A program made the position numbers and the translations under genes. Below are positions 1 through 5,616 of a stretch of 5,707 nucleotides of DNA, piece after piece. The notes under the pieces are model-generated. The model saw nothing but the letters and a program-made list of their open reading frames with translations. It was not told the DNA's origin and made no database searches. The number at the start of each line of letters is the position of its first letter. Position 1 is the stretch's first letter. The DNA is from Clostridia bacterium (GTDB lineage: Bacteria > Bacillota > Clostridia > Christensenellales > UBA3700): NCBI GenBank assembly GCA_029067255.1, contig JAIEEW010000197.1:1-5707 (forward strand), in the 5' to 3' direction.

Positions 1-5
1 AAAAT

Positions 6-557
6 ATGTTGCTCAGAGAAGTGATAATGACGGCGTTGACGTATTTAGGCGACGAAGAAGTCGCGCTTGACGGCAAGTTGTTAAAACATCCAAAACTCAA
101 TTTGTTGATGAGATGCGCCAATATAGTCCTTAAAGAGATTGCTACGGACTATCTGCCGCTTGCCGCCGAAGAAGCCGTCGACGTCAAGGACGGAAGAATA
201 AGTTACGACGCGTTTTCGCGCAGATTGTTGGAAGCGCTTGTCGTAAAAGACGCTAATACCGAAACGAAGACGGTATTTAGACATACTCCGTCCGCTTTGG
301 AAATTAAGAATAAGGATATTAAACGCGCCAACGTCAAATACAACTATATGCCTATGGACGCGGGGTTGGACGACGAGTGTCAGATTAGTCCGCTTGTCAG
401 CGAAAAGACGGTAGCGATGGGAGTGTGTTCGGAATTCAGTCTTATCGAAGGAATGTACGAGCAGTCCGTAATGTTTTCCGAAAGGTATAAAGACGATTTG
501 CGTAGCGTAGCAAGGAAAAAGGGCGAGATACGAATCAAGCCTAGAAGGTGGTATTGA
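6..557 (+). CDS. Probable phage head-tail adaptor (connector) protein, 183 aa
   Basis: This is probably a structural protein that sits below the portal and links the capsid to the short tail. The N-terminus (REVIMTALTYLGDEE, residues 4-18) and the helix with N39 and E44 leading into DYLPL (48-52) have the pattern of phage connector proteins: a short helix ending in a YLG-type turn, then a long helix. The C-terminal half has a P-rich turn and ISPLVSEKTVAMGVCSEF (127-144), then a basic helix ending in KPRRWY, again typical of small connector subunits. The T7 gp11 / P22 gp4 analogy is by position and fold pattern, not a measured match. The stop codon overlaps the ATG of the next gene (TGATG), and that gene encodes a nozzle-like protein, which supports the assignment. 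The ATG at 6 lies only 5 nt inside the window and the frame is open to the edge. No SD site can be seen, so the true start could be further upstream and the gene may be cut here. Confidence 0.62.
   Translation: MLLREVIMTALTYLGDEEVALDGKLLKHPKLNLLMRCANIVLKEIATDYLPLAAEEAVDVKDGRISYDAFSRRLLEALVVKDANTETKTVFRHTPSALEIKNKDIKRANVKYNYMPMDAGLDDECQISPLVSEKTVAMGVCSEFSLIEGMYEQSVMFSERYKDDLRSVARKKGEIRIKPRRWY
545..551 (+). promoter_or_regulatory. Ribosome binding site selecting ATG 557
   Basis: AAGGTGG lies 5 nt before the ATG at 557, within the last codons of the upstream gene. It makes ATG 557 a better start than the in-frame GTG at 548, which lies inside this site. It places translation of the nozzle gene directly at the stop codon of the adaptor gene. 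Confidence 0.6.
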
Positions 558-1987
558 TGTATTACGAAAAAAAATATTCGCTTAGGCAACCCGAACGAAA
601 AAAATTCGCGCTGTCTAATTTCGCGGGTTACGACGAAAACAAGAAATCAAGGACTTTGCCGTGCGATTACGTCGACTGCGTTTATAATTACGGATTCAAA
701 AATAACAAACTCGTCAATTCCTATGGAGTAAGCGAATTTAATATAGGCGATTACGTATTTCCGCCGCTGCCGGAAGTGGAAGGTAAGCGCGGGGTATTTT
801 GCACTACGATGTTCGTAGACGGCGCGCCAAGGTTTACCGCCGTGATATCGTATGCGAAAGAAATAGCGTTTTGCGTAGCGGGCGATACCGAGTGGAGATT
901 TATGAAAACCAACAGATTTGCGCCCCATACTTGCGGAACGATTTATTATATCAACAGCGATCCCTGTCTTTTTCTGGCGGGCGACGGCGGCGTAGAGTGG
1001 TTTGCCAACAATTACTTTTATACCGCGTTGACGAAATCCGTTCAGGATATATGTCTGCATTACGAAAGATTGTTTCTCGTTGTCAAAGACACGCACAACA
1101 GCGTATGGTTCAGCAAAGCAGGAAATCCGATGGTATGGGATCACGAGATAGATAAAGGCGGTTATATCAACTTCGACGGTACTATAGGAGAAGTAAATGC
1201 GATAAAGAGTTTCAACAACTATCTGTACATATTCTGCGATTACGGTATTTACAGACTTACCGCATACGGAGATCAAACTCAGTTCAATCTCAAAAAGATA
1301 TATACGTCTAGCGGTAGGATCTACGCGAATTCCGTTACAGTTTGCGGAGAGTACATAGCGTTTGCCGGCGACGAAGGAATATTTCTTTTTGACGGTTACG
1401 ACGTAAGTCGATATACGACGAAAGTAAACAATCTTATAGCGGACGGATTCGAAGATATTTCCGCTTGCTATTCGCGGCATAAGTATATAGTTTCATTCAC
1501 AAATCATACGCAAGCCGAATACGGGGTATTCAATCGCCGTCGCGACAATAATATGTTGCTCGTATTCGATATCGTTGACAAGAGCGTTAACATAATGCGC
1601 GGAATATCGCTGAAATATCTGCGCTCGGTAAACGAAAAGGATTGCTGTAAAATCGTGGGCATAAGCGAAGATTGCGATACGTTTGTCGAACTGGACGACA
1701 GCGGACTTTATTTGGGCGAGCCCATGTTAAAATACTGGGAAAGCGGAGATATAGATTTTGGAAGACCCGCGGAAGTTAAACTATTGAGAAGCGTGGAGTA
1801 CAGCGCGAAAAACGAATACTATCTCGGTATAATTTGTAACGGCGAGCGAAAGGAATTTTTGCTCTCGCCAAACGAAAAGAAAAAGAGCCTTTATATAAAG
1901 GCTAAAGAATTCAAATTTTATATACGACGCGACAATCCGGTAGAAGAGATATTCCCGCCGACGCTTGTCGTGGACTTTCTCAAGTAA
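557..1987 (+). CDS. Probable phage tail nozzle / stopper (packaged-DNA stabilisation) protein, 476 aa
   Basis: This is a probable virion protein closing the lower end of the connector, equivalent in role to T7 gp12 or P22 gp10. The telling segment is VWFSKAGNPMVWD (about residues 183-195). This W-[FY]-S-x-x-G-[ND]-P-x-x-W signature is one I recall from this protein group. It is followed by INFDGTIGEVNAI (about 203-215), a strand pair YLYIFCDYGIYRLT (about 221-234) and IAFAGDEGIFLFDGYDV (about 267-283). These alternating beta strands with G/D turns suggest a beta-propeller-like fold. The N-terminus has an aromatic/basic arm, then a G-Y-D segment and YNYGFKNNKLVNSYG, as expected before the propeller. 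There is no signal peptide or membrane helix. ATG 557 is preferred over GTG 548 because of the AAGGTGG site; the start overlaps the upstream stop. Length and neighbours fit a short-tailed phage. The minus-strand ORF across this gene (647-1480) is a shadow. The group assignment rests on motif recognition. Confidence 0.68.
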   Translation: MYYEKKYSLRQPERKKFALSNFAGYDENKKSRTLPCDYVDCVYNYGFKNNKLVNSYGVSEFNIGDYVFPPLPEVEGKRGVFCTTMFVDGAPRFTAVISYAKEIAFCVAGDTEWRFMKTNRFAPHTCGTIYYINSDPCLFLAGDGGVEWFANNYFYTALTKSVQDICLHYERLFLVVKDTHNSVWFSKAGNPMVWDHEIDKGGYINFDGTIGEVNAIKSFNNYLYIFCDYGIYRLTAYGDQTQFNLKKIYTSSGRIYANSVTVCGEYIAFAGDEGIFLFDGYDVSRYTTKVNNLIADGFEDISACYSRHKYIVSFTNHTQAEYGVFNRRRDNNMLLVFDIVDKSVNIMRGISLKYLRSVNEKDCCKIVGISEDCDTFVELDDSGLYLGEPMLKYWESGDIDFGRPAEVKLLRSVEYSAKNEYYLGIICNGERKEFLLSPNEKKKSLYIKAKEFKFYIRRDNPVEEIFPPTLVVDFLK

Positions 1988-1996
1988 GGAGAAATT

Positions 1997-2392
1997 ATGA
2001 ACGGTTTCAGAAAGTTGGAGATCATGATGGAAGAGTTGGATGAAAACTTCAACGAGCATTTGAGTAAATCCAAATCCACTTATTACTATATCATGAAGTC
2101 CGACGGCAACGAAAATAAGTTGGCGTTGAACGTATATTCCCGCGGCGGAGAAACGGAATGCGAAATTTTGATCCTTCCGGATTATTCGTCGTCAAACGCG
2201 GCGAAATGCGAAATAAAGGTGGACGGCGAGTCGCGGTTTAGCGCGCAGGGCGTCATATCTATTTTTTCTATGCAATTCGTAGCGGGATATCACGTTTTGG
2301 AATTCGTATCGGAAGGCGTTGCCGCGGGAATGAGAATTAGGTTGACGGGCGCGCTTTCCGATTGCAAAGAAGCGGCGGTGAAAAATGAATAA
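1997..2392 (+). CDS. Unrecognised phage protein, probably beta-sandwich, 131 aa
   Basis: I do not recognise this family. A short helical N-terminus (residues 1-24, with the acidic run MMEELDENFNEH) is followed by alternating hydrophobic strands: KLALNVYS (41-48), CEILILPDY (55-63), CEIKVDG (71-77), VISIFSMQFVAGYHVLEFV (86-104) and MRIRLTG (112-118). The strand spacing and the G-Y-H-V-L-E turn resemble small beta-sandwich domains, so a tail accessory, fibre-base or decoration role is possible but is inference. There is no signal peptide or clear membrane segment. A strong AAGGAG (1986-1991) overlaps the upstream TAA and sits 5 nt before the ATG, so the start is secure. The gap to the nozzle gene is 9 nt. 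Its place between the nozzle gene and the coiled-coil gene argues for a virion component rather than a regulator. Confidence 0.7.
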   Translation: MNGFRKLEIMMEELDENFNEHLSKSKSTYYYIMKSDGNENKLALNVYSRGGETECEILILPDYSSSNAAKCEIKVDGESRFSAQGVISIFSMQFVAGYHVLEFVSEGVAAGMRIRLTGALSDCKEAAVKNE

Positions 2393-2504
2393 CAGGTTGC
2401 GGAGAATAGCGCTTAAAATAACTAAGTATAAACTGTATTTGTATATCAAAGCCAACGGGAAAGCCGCCGGATCAATAACAAACGTAAGGAGAGAAAAAAA
2501 TTGA
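2385..2504 (+). CDS. Possible small basic peptide, 39 aa
   Basis: This short ORF fills the only gap in the phage operon. It starts with an ATG lying inside the end of the 131-aa gene (8-nt overlap) and ends with a TGA that overlaps the TTG start of the 329-aa gene. The peptide begins MNNRLRRIALKITKYKLYLY and has 11 K/R against one acidic residue, with an amphipathic, aromatic-rich first half. Upstream there is only a weak GGTGA (2377-2381), 3 nt from the ATG. The exact end-to-end fit with both neighbours is the main argument that it is translated. Otherwise the stretch may simply be a leader carrying the SD site of the next gene. I recognise no family. Confidence 0.35.
   Translation: MNNRLRRIALKITKYKLYLYIKANGKAAGSITNVRREKN
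2486..2491 (+). promoter_or_regulatory. Ribosome binding site selecting the TTG start at 2501
   Basis: A perfect AAGGAG lies 9 nt before TTG 2501. There is no in-frame ATG in the first 200 codons of the downstream frame, so this site is the reason to accept a TTG start. Confidence 0.75.
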
Positions 2505-3490
2505 CTTGGAACGAATTTAAGAAAAAGGTAAAAGATTTTTTTGTCGGTGAAAAAGTCGAAGACGCGGATACGTCTAAATATGTCGAAGACGAAAAATCGC
2601 TTAACGATAAACTCAAAGAAATTGCCGACAGTTACAAGCCGCAATACAATCCCGGCGAGGGATATGAAGACTTGTCCGATTTGTTGCCCGAAAAGATAGA
2701 GTATGAGTATCGCGAATATGAAGGCGACGATGAAGAAGGAATAAAAAACAATACTTCTCAAAAGTATAAGGATATATTGGAAAGCGAATCTAAAATAGTA
2801 TCCGATAAATACGATACGAAAGTAGGAGAAGTGGAAAACAAGAAGCAGTCCGCAAGCGCCGAAAGCGCCGTTAAAGCGAGCGAGTTGCAAGAAAAGTACG
2901 AAGAGATAGAAAAGGCGATAATAAATTCGCTGATAGCGAAAGGACTGTACAACTCTTCTATCAAAGGAGCGCAAAAGCAAGCGAGCGAAGAATCTAAGTT
3001 GGGAGAACTCGAAGGATTGAAATCTGATTTGGACAAGAAACTCGGCGATTACGACGCGCAGATAGAAAAGTTGAAAGGAGAAGAAAACGTCGCTCTTGAA
3101 AAGTTGGATTTGTCATACGCGCAAAAGGTGCAGAACGAAATACAGTCTTTGTTGGAAAAGCGCGACAAAGAGATGAAAAGCATAGACGATTACAACAACA
3201 AACTCAAAGAAAAAGAACTCAAATACATCGAAGATAGGGCGAAAGCGATCGAAGAGCAACTTTCGCAAAGACTTAAAGACGAGCAGTATCTCAAATACCT
3301 TGAAAACAAAAACGGTTATGCGGGAGAAAAGGCGGAGAATTACGCGCAAAGATATAATATTGCTTTTGATTTCTACGATTCTATGCCTAAGAGCGTCGCC
3401 TTGAAGATGATAAACGAAAACAAGGATTTGCAGGGGTATCTCGGCAACTACTTCGGCAGGCTTGTAAACGCTATCGCCAAAAAGGATTGA
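2501..3490 (+). CDS. Coiled-coil phage protein, candidate internal/ejection or tail-associated protein, 329 aa
   Basis: This is a highly charged, Lys/Glu-rich protein without cysteine, signal peptide or membrane helix. Residues 1-18 form a basic amphipathic helix (MTWNEFKKKVKDFFVGEK). Residues 20-82 are acidic and Tyr/Pro-containing and look poorly ordered. Residues about 84-140 and 160-270 are long helices with heptad-like spacing. They are separated by IAKGLYNSSIKGAQKQ (145-160), a G-L-x-x-S-S-I kind of break that I associate with coiled-coil proteins in Firmicutes phage structural modules. The C-terminus (271-329) is less charged, with paired aromatics (YAQRYNIAFDFYD, GYLGNYFGR), and could be a globular end. 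Lying after the nozzle gene and before the holins, it could be an ejected internal protein, a tail needle-like component or a scaffold-like factor. The sequence does not decide between these. The TTG start is set by a perfect AAGGAG at 2486-2491. Confidence 0.68.
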   Translation: MTWNEFKKKVKDFFVGEKVEDADTSKYVEDEKSLNDKLKEIADSYKPQYNPGEGYEDLSDLLPEKIEYEYREYEGDDEEGIKNNTSQKYKDILESESKIVSDKYDTKVGEVENKKQSASAESAVKASELQEKYEEIEKAIINSLIAKGLYNSSIKGAQKQASEESKLGELEGLKSDLDKKLGDYDAQIEKLKGEENVALEKLDLSYAQKVQNEIQSLLEKRDKEMKSIDDYNNKLKEKELKYIEDRAKAIEEQLSQRLKDEQYLKYLENKNGYAGEKAENYAQRYNIAFDFYDSMPKSVALKMINENKDLQGYLGNYFGRLVNAIAKKD

Positions 3491-3491
3491 T

Positions 3492-3737
3492 ATGTGGGAC
3501 AAAGTTGTTGAGTTGGCGATGAGCGACGGCTTGTGGGCGTTGCTTTTTTGCGTGTTGTTGATATTCGAATTGAAAGACAGTAGGGCGCGAGAGAAGAAGT
3601 ATCAGAACACTATTTCAAATCTCTCGCAAGATCTCGGGTATATGAATACGATGAACGAAAGTATTGACGATATTCGAGAAAATATGCGCGAATATATGGA
3701 AAGAAACTTTTGCGCTACGGTAAAGGAGAAAACGTGA
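3492..3737 (+). CDS. BhlA/UviB-type holin-like protein, 81 aa
   Basis: This small membrane protein belongs to the holin-like group named after bacteriocin-linked BhlA and UviB. Such proteins insert in the cytoplasmic membrane and are linked to release of phage or bacteriocin. The layout is characteristic: a short N-terminal helix (MWDKVVELAMSDGLWALL), one hydrophobic segment (about residues 13-26, ending LLIFELKD), then a basic R-A-R-E-K-K-Y stretch. A hydrophilic helical tail follows, with an N-T-I-S-N-L-S-Q-D-L run and S-I-D-D-I-R-E-N. Length matches the usual 70-90 aa. The ATG is 1 nt after the upstream TGA, with AAAGGA (3481-3486) 5 nt before it. Its end overlaps the next holin-like gene by 4 nt. 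Whether it is a true holin, an antiholin or an accessory protein cannot be told from sequence. Confidence 0.8.
   Translation: MWDKVVELAMSDGLWALLFCVLLIFELKDSRAREKKYQNTISNLSQDLGYMNTMNESIDDIRENMREYMERNFCATVKEKT
3722..3728 (+). promoter_or_regulatory. Ribosome binding site selecting the GTG start at 3734
   Basis: AAAGGAG lies 5 nt before GTG 3734, within the last codons of the BhlA-like gene. The longer in-frame start, TTG 3710, would place this site inside the coding region and has no comparable site of its own, so GTG 3734 is chosen. Confidence 0.75.
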
Positions 3738-4045
3738 AAGATAAGTTGAAGAGTTACGAATTCTGGGCGTCGGTGATAAGCGCGATTTTAGTTGTATTGC
3801 AAACGCTCAGTATAAAGTTGGACGTTCCGCAGATCGCCGAATTCACGACGGCTTTTCTCGGAGCGCTCAGCGTAGCGGGAATATTGAAAAAAAGCAAAGT
3901 AAAAAGCGGAGCGGTCGCAGAAACGACCGACGGCGGAGAAGTCAACGTTGTTTTGCCGTCCGACGGTATCTTAGGCAAAGACGAAGAATTCGATAGCGAA
4001 GAAAAAGCAAATGAAAATAAATTTGACGGCGAAATAGATAAATAA
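3734..4045 (+). CDS. Second phage holin-like membrane protein with acidic tail, 103 aa
   Basis: The N-terminus (MKDKLKSYEFWASVISAILV) and the following segment match the pattern of short Firmicutes phage holins: a K-L-K-x-Y-x-x-W opening, a first hydrophobic helix (about 9-28), a short polar turn around D30-P32, then a second hydrophobic helix (about 35-51) containing F-L-G-A-L-S-V-A-G-I-L and a basic KKSKVKS stop. Such proteins permeabilise the cytoplasmic membrane at the end of infection so that an endolysin can reach peptidoglycan. Unlike the short members I recall, it carries about 50 further residues that are polar and strongly acidic towards the end (residues 82-103). The GTG start overlaps the previous stop as GTGA, with AAAGGAG 5 nt upstream, implying coupled translation with the BhlA-like gene. 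It is the last gene before the operon terminator. The family call rests on pattern, not on a search. Confidence 0.7.
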   Translation: MKDKLKSYEFWASVISAILVVLQTLSIKLDVPQIAEFTTAFLGALSVAGILKKSKVKSGAVAETTDGGEVNVVLPSDGILGKDEEFDSEEKANENKFDGEIDK

Positions 4046-4104
4046 ACTTTTTCAAAGTTATTCCGCCCATATTAAAATATAGCGTACTATTAATAACGGC
4101 ATTA
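4045..4104 (+). other. Spacer between last phage gene and terminator; possible prophage edge
   Basis: This AT-rich stretch has no ORF. It holds a small 6-bp hairpin (4045-4059) without a T-run. If the phage genes belong to an integrated prophage, the right attachment site would most likely lie between here and the murC start. No repeat inside the window confirms this, because the other end of the element is not present. Confidence 0.25.
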
Positions 4105-4140
4105 GGCTCCCGTATTTTGCGGGAGCCGTTTTTTATTTAT
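4105..4140 (+). terminator. Rho-independent terminator of the phage late operon
   Basis: An 8-bp perfect GC-rich stem (GGCTCCCG at 4105-4112 with CGGGAGCC at 4120-4127) encloses a 7-nt loop and is followed by six T residues (4129-4134) and a further T-rich stretch. AAC 4095-4097 could add three more pairs with GTT 4128-4130 across a bulge. It lies 59 nt after the last holin-like gene and separates the phage genes from murC. Confidence 0.92.
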
Positions 4141-4152
4141 TAAACTTTGTCG

Positions 4153-4178
4153 AAAATTTGTTCAAAAAGGCAAATTTT
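4153..4178. repeat. AT-rich inverted repeat upstream of murC
   Basis: AAAATTTG (4153-4160) is perfectly complementary to CAAATTTT (4171-4178) across a 10-nt loop, with three more bases and then TTTT after it. It could be a weak second terminator or a protein-binding site just upstream of the murC promoter region. The AT-richness of this spacer makes chance occurrence quite likely. Confidence 0.35.
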
Positions 4179-4190
4179 TTTGTTTTGTCG

Positions 4191-4196
4191 CATAAT
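4191..4196 (+). promoter_or_regulatory. Candidate -10 element of a murC promoter
   Basis: CATAAT matches the sigma-70 -10 consensus at five of six positions and is followed after 7 nt by the murC ATG, so transcription would begin at or next to the start codon. There is no convincing -35 hexamer at 16-18 nt spacing and no TGn extension, so the call is tentative. A promoter is expected here because a strong terminator lies just upstream. Confidence 0.4.
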
Positions 4197-4203
4197 ATAG
4201 AAT

Positions 4204-5562
4204 ATGTTAAATTTCAGCAGAATTCATTTTATCGGTATAGGCGGGATAAGTATGTCCGCGTTGGCGTATCTTACCAGCGAAGCGGGGGTTTGGGTAAGCG
4301 GTTCGGATAGGAGCGCTTCTCCGACTTTGAAAAAACTTGCCGACTACGGCATAAACGCTTATGTGGGAAGCAACAACAGCGCAGTCGCTAAAAGCGATCT
4401 TGTGGTATATTCAAGCGCGATCGCAGACGAAGATCCCGAACTCAAATTTGCCCGTCGCAACAAAATTAGATGTATGGAACGCAAAGCCTTTCTCGCTTTG
4501 TTAGCGGGCGAGTGCAGAAGCGTGATCGCTATTGCGGGAAGCCACGGAAAGACGACGACTACGGCTATGCTTTGCAAAGTCGCAGAACTGGCGTCGCTTG
4601 AATTTATGGGGCATGTCGGCGGAATTGTCAACGGGGAGAAAAGTAATTATTTTGATACGGGGCGGGATTATTTTATTACTGAAGCGTGCGAGTATCAGCG
4701 CAGTTTTCTTTCGCTTACTCCCGATATAGGAGTGGTTCTGAACAGCGATTACGATCATCCCGATACATATCCCACTCCGCAAAGCATGAACGATGCGTTC
4801 GTTCAATTTGTCGATCAGTCGAAAGTTGCGGTGGTTGAAGAAAACTGCTTTAGGCAGTTGCGTCTTTCGGCTTTGGACAACGCGCGAGATAAGATTTATA
4901 CATTTGGGTTTGGAGAAGACGCGGATTTTAGAGCGGTAAACCTTACGCAAAAGGATGGCAAGTTTGTTTTCGATATAGTATACGAAAGCGGTATAGTACA
5001 TAACGTTGCTTTGAATCTCTACGGCAAACACAACGTTCTCAACGCTTTGGCTGTATTCGCGGTATGCTATTTGATTTGGCTTGACGGCAGAGAAGTCGCA
5101 AAGTATATCGGACTTTTTGACGGCGTGGATAGACGTTTTTCCGAACGCGGTAAGTTGAAATGCGGAGCGAGAGTTATCGTAGATTACGCGCATCACCCCA
5201 GTGAAATTGCGGCGACTGTGGATACGGTAAGACTTATGAGCAAAGGTAAGATAATCGCGGTGTTCGAGCCGCATACGTATTCGCGTACAAAAGCCTTGCT
5301 CGAAGAGTTTGGCAAATGCTTTTTTTGGGTAGACGAATTGATTGTGTTGCCGACTTATTCCGCTCGCGAAGACTGCGCTATGGGACTTGACGGCAGCGCT
5401 TTGGCAAGTTATCTCAATTCTCTTGGAGAAGGAGTGATATATCTTGAAAATTACGAACAAGCGCGCGAGTACATAAACGCGACCGCCAAAGAAAGAGATA
5501 CCGTAATAGTACTGGGCGCTGGGTCGATAGATTCGTTGGGGGATTTGCTTGTTCGGCAGTAG
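4204..5562 (+). CDS. murC: UDP-N-acetylmuramate--L-alanine ligase (MurC), 452 aa
   Basis: MurC performs the ATP-dependent addition of L-alanine to UDP-N-acetylmuramic acid, the first amino acid step of the peptidoglycan stem peptide, in the cytoplasm. All three Mur ligase domains are present. The N-terminal UDP-binding Rossmann domain has FIGIGGISMSALA (9-21) and GSD (33-35). The central ATPase domain has the P-loop AGSHGKTTTT (111-120), ITEACEYQRSF (158-168), NSDYDHPDTY (180-189) and GKHNVLNALA (274-283). The C-terminal domain has RRFSERG (310-316), DYAHHPSEI (327-335), FEPHTYSRTKAL (354-365), YSAREDCAMG (385-394) and LGAGSI (437-442). Length is normal for the family (about 430-490) and the frame is intact. 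The ATG at 4204 fits the family N-terminus, yet no SD site precedes it. The gene stands alone between two terminators, so it is probably monocistronic and belongs to the host rather than to the phage. Confidence 0.97.
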   Translation: MLNFSRIHFIGIGGISMSALAYLTSEAGVWVSGSDRSASPTLKKLADYGINAYVGSNNSAVAKSDLVVYSSAIADEDPELKFARRNKIRCMERKAFLALLAGECRSVIAIAGSHGKTTTTAMLCKVAELASLEFMGHVGGIVNGEKSNYFDTGRDYFITEACEYQRSFLSLTPDIGVVLNSDYDHPDTYPTPQSMNDAFVQFVDQSKVAVVEENCFRQLRLSALDNARDKIYTFGFGEDADFRAVNLTQKDGKFVFDIVYESGIVHNVALNLYGKHNVLNALAVFAVCYLIWLDGREVAKYIGLFDGVDRRFSERGKLKCGARVIVDYAHHPSEIAATVDTVRLMSKGKIIAVFEPHTYSRTKALLEEFGKCFFWVDELIVLPTYSAREDCAMGLDGSALASYLNSLGEGVIYLENYEQAREYINATAKERDTVIVLGAGSIDSLGDLLVRQ

Positions 5563-5616
5563 GGGAAATTTGCGAAATTAAAATGCGCCTTTTCCGCTAA
5601 ATCAATAAAATAAAAA

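Noticed and set aside
548..556. GTG 548 as start of the nozzle gene
   Set aside because: This codon sits inside the SD sequence that serves ATG 557.
799..1155. Alternative + strand frame of 118 aa within the nozzle gene
   Set aside because: It is arginine-rich and out of frame with a gene that has clear motifs, and it has no SD site.
647..1480. Long open frame on the minus strand (277 aa) across the nozzle gene
   Set aside because: It lies antisense inside a well-supported gene, has no recognisable motif or SD site, and is explained by codon bias of the + strand gene.
2192..2980. Minus-strand open frame (262 aa) rich in F, Y and L that could pass for a membrane protein
   Set aside because: The hydrophobicity is the antisense image of Lys/Glu-rich codons in the coiled-coil gene, and it crosses three + strand genes.
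3710..3733. TTG 3710 as start of the second holin-like gene
   Set aside because: GTG 3734 has a strong SD at ideal spacing and gives the expected family N-terminus.
4045..4059. AACTTT/AAAGTT hairpin just after the last phage gene as a terminator
   Set aside because: It has only a 6-bp AT-rich stem with a 3-nt loop and no following T-run; the real terminator is downstream.
4501..5460. Long minus-strand open frame (319 aa) inside murC
   Set aside because: It is antisense to a gene with all MurC motifs and its translation shows no family-like pattern.
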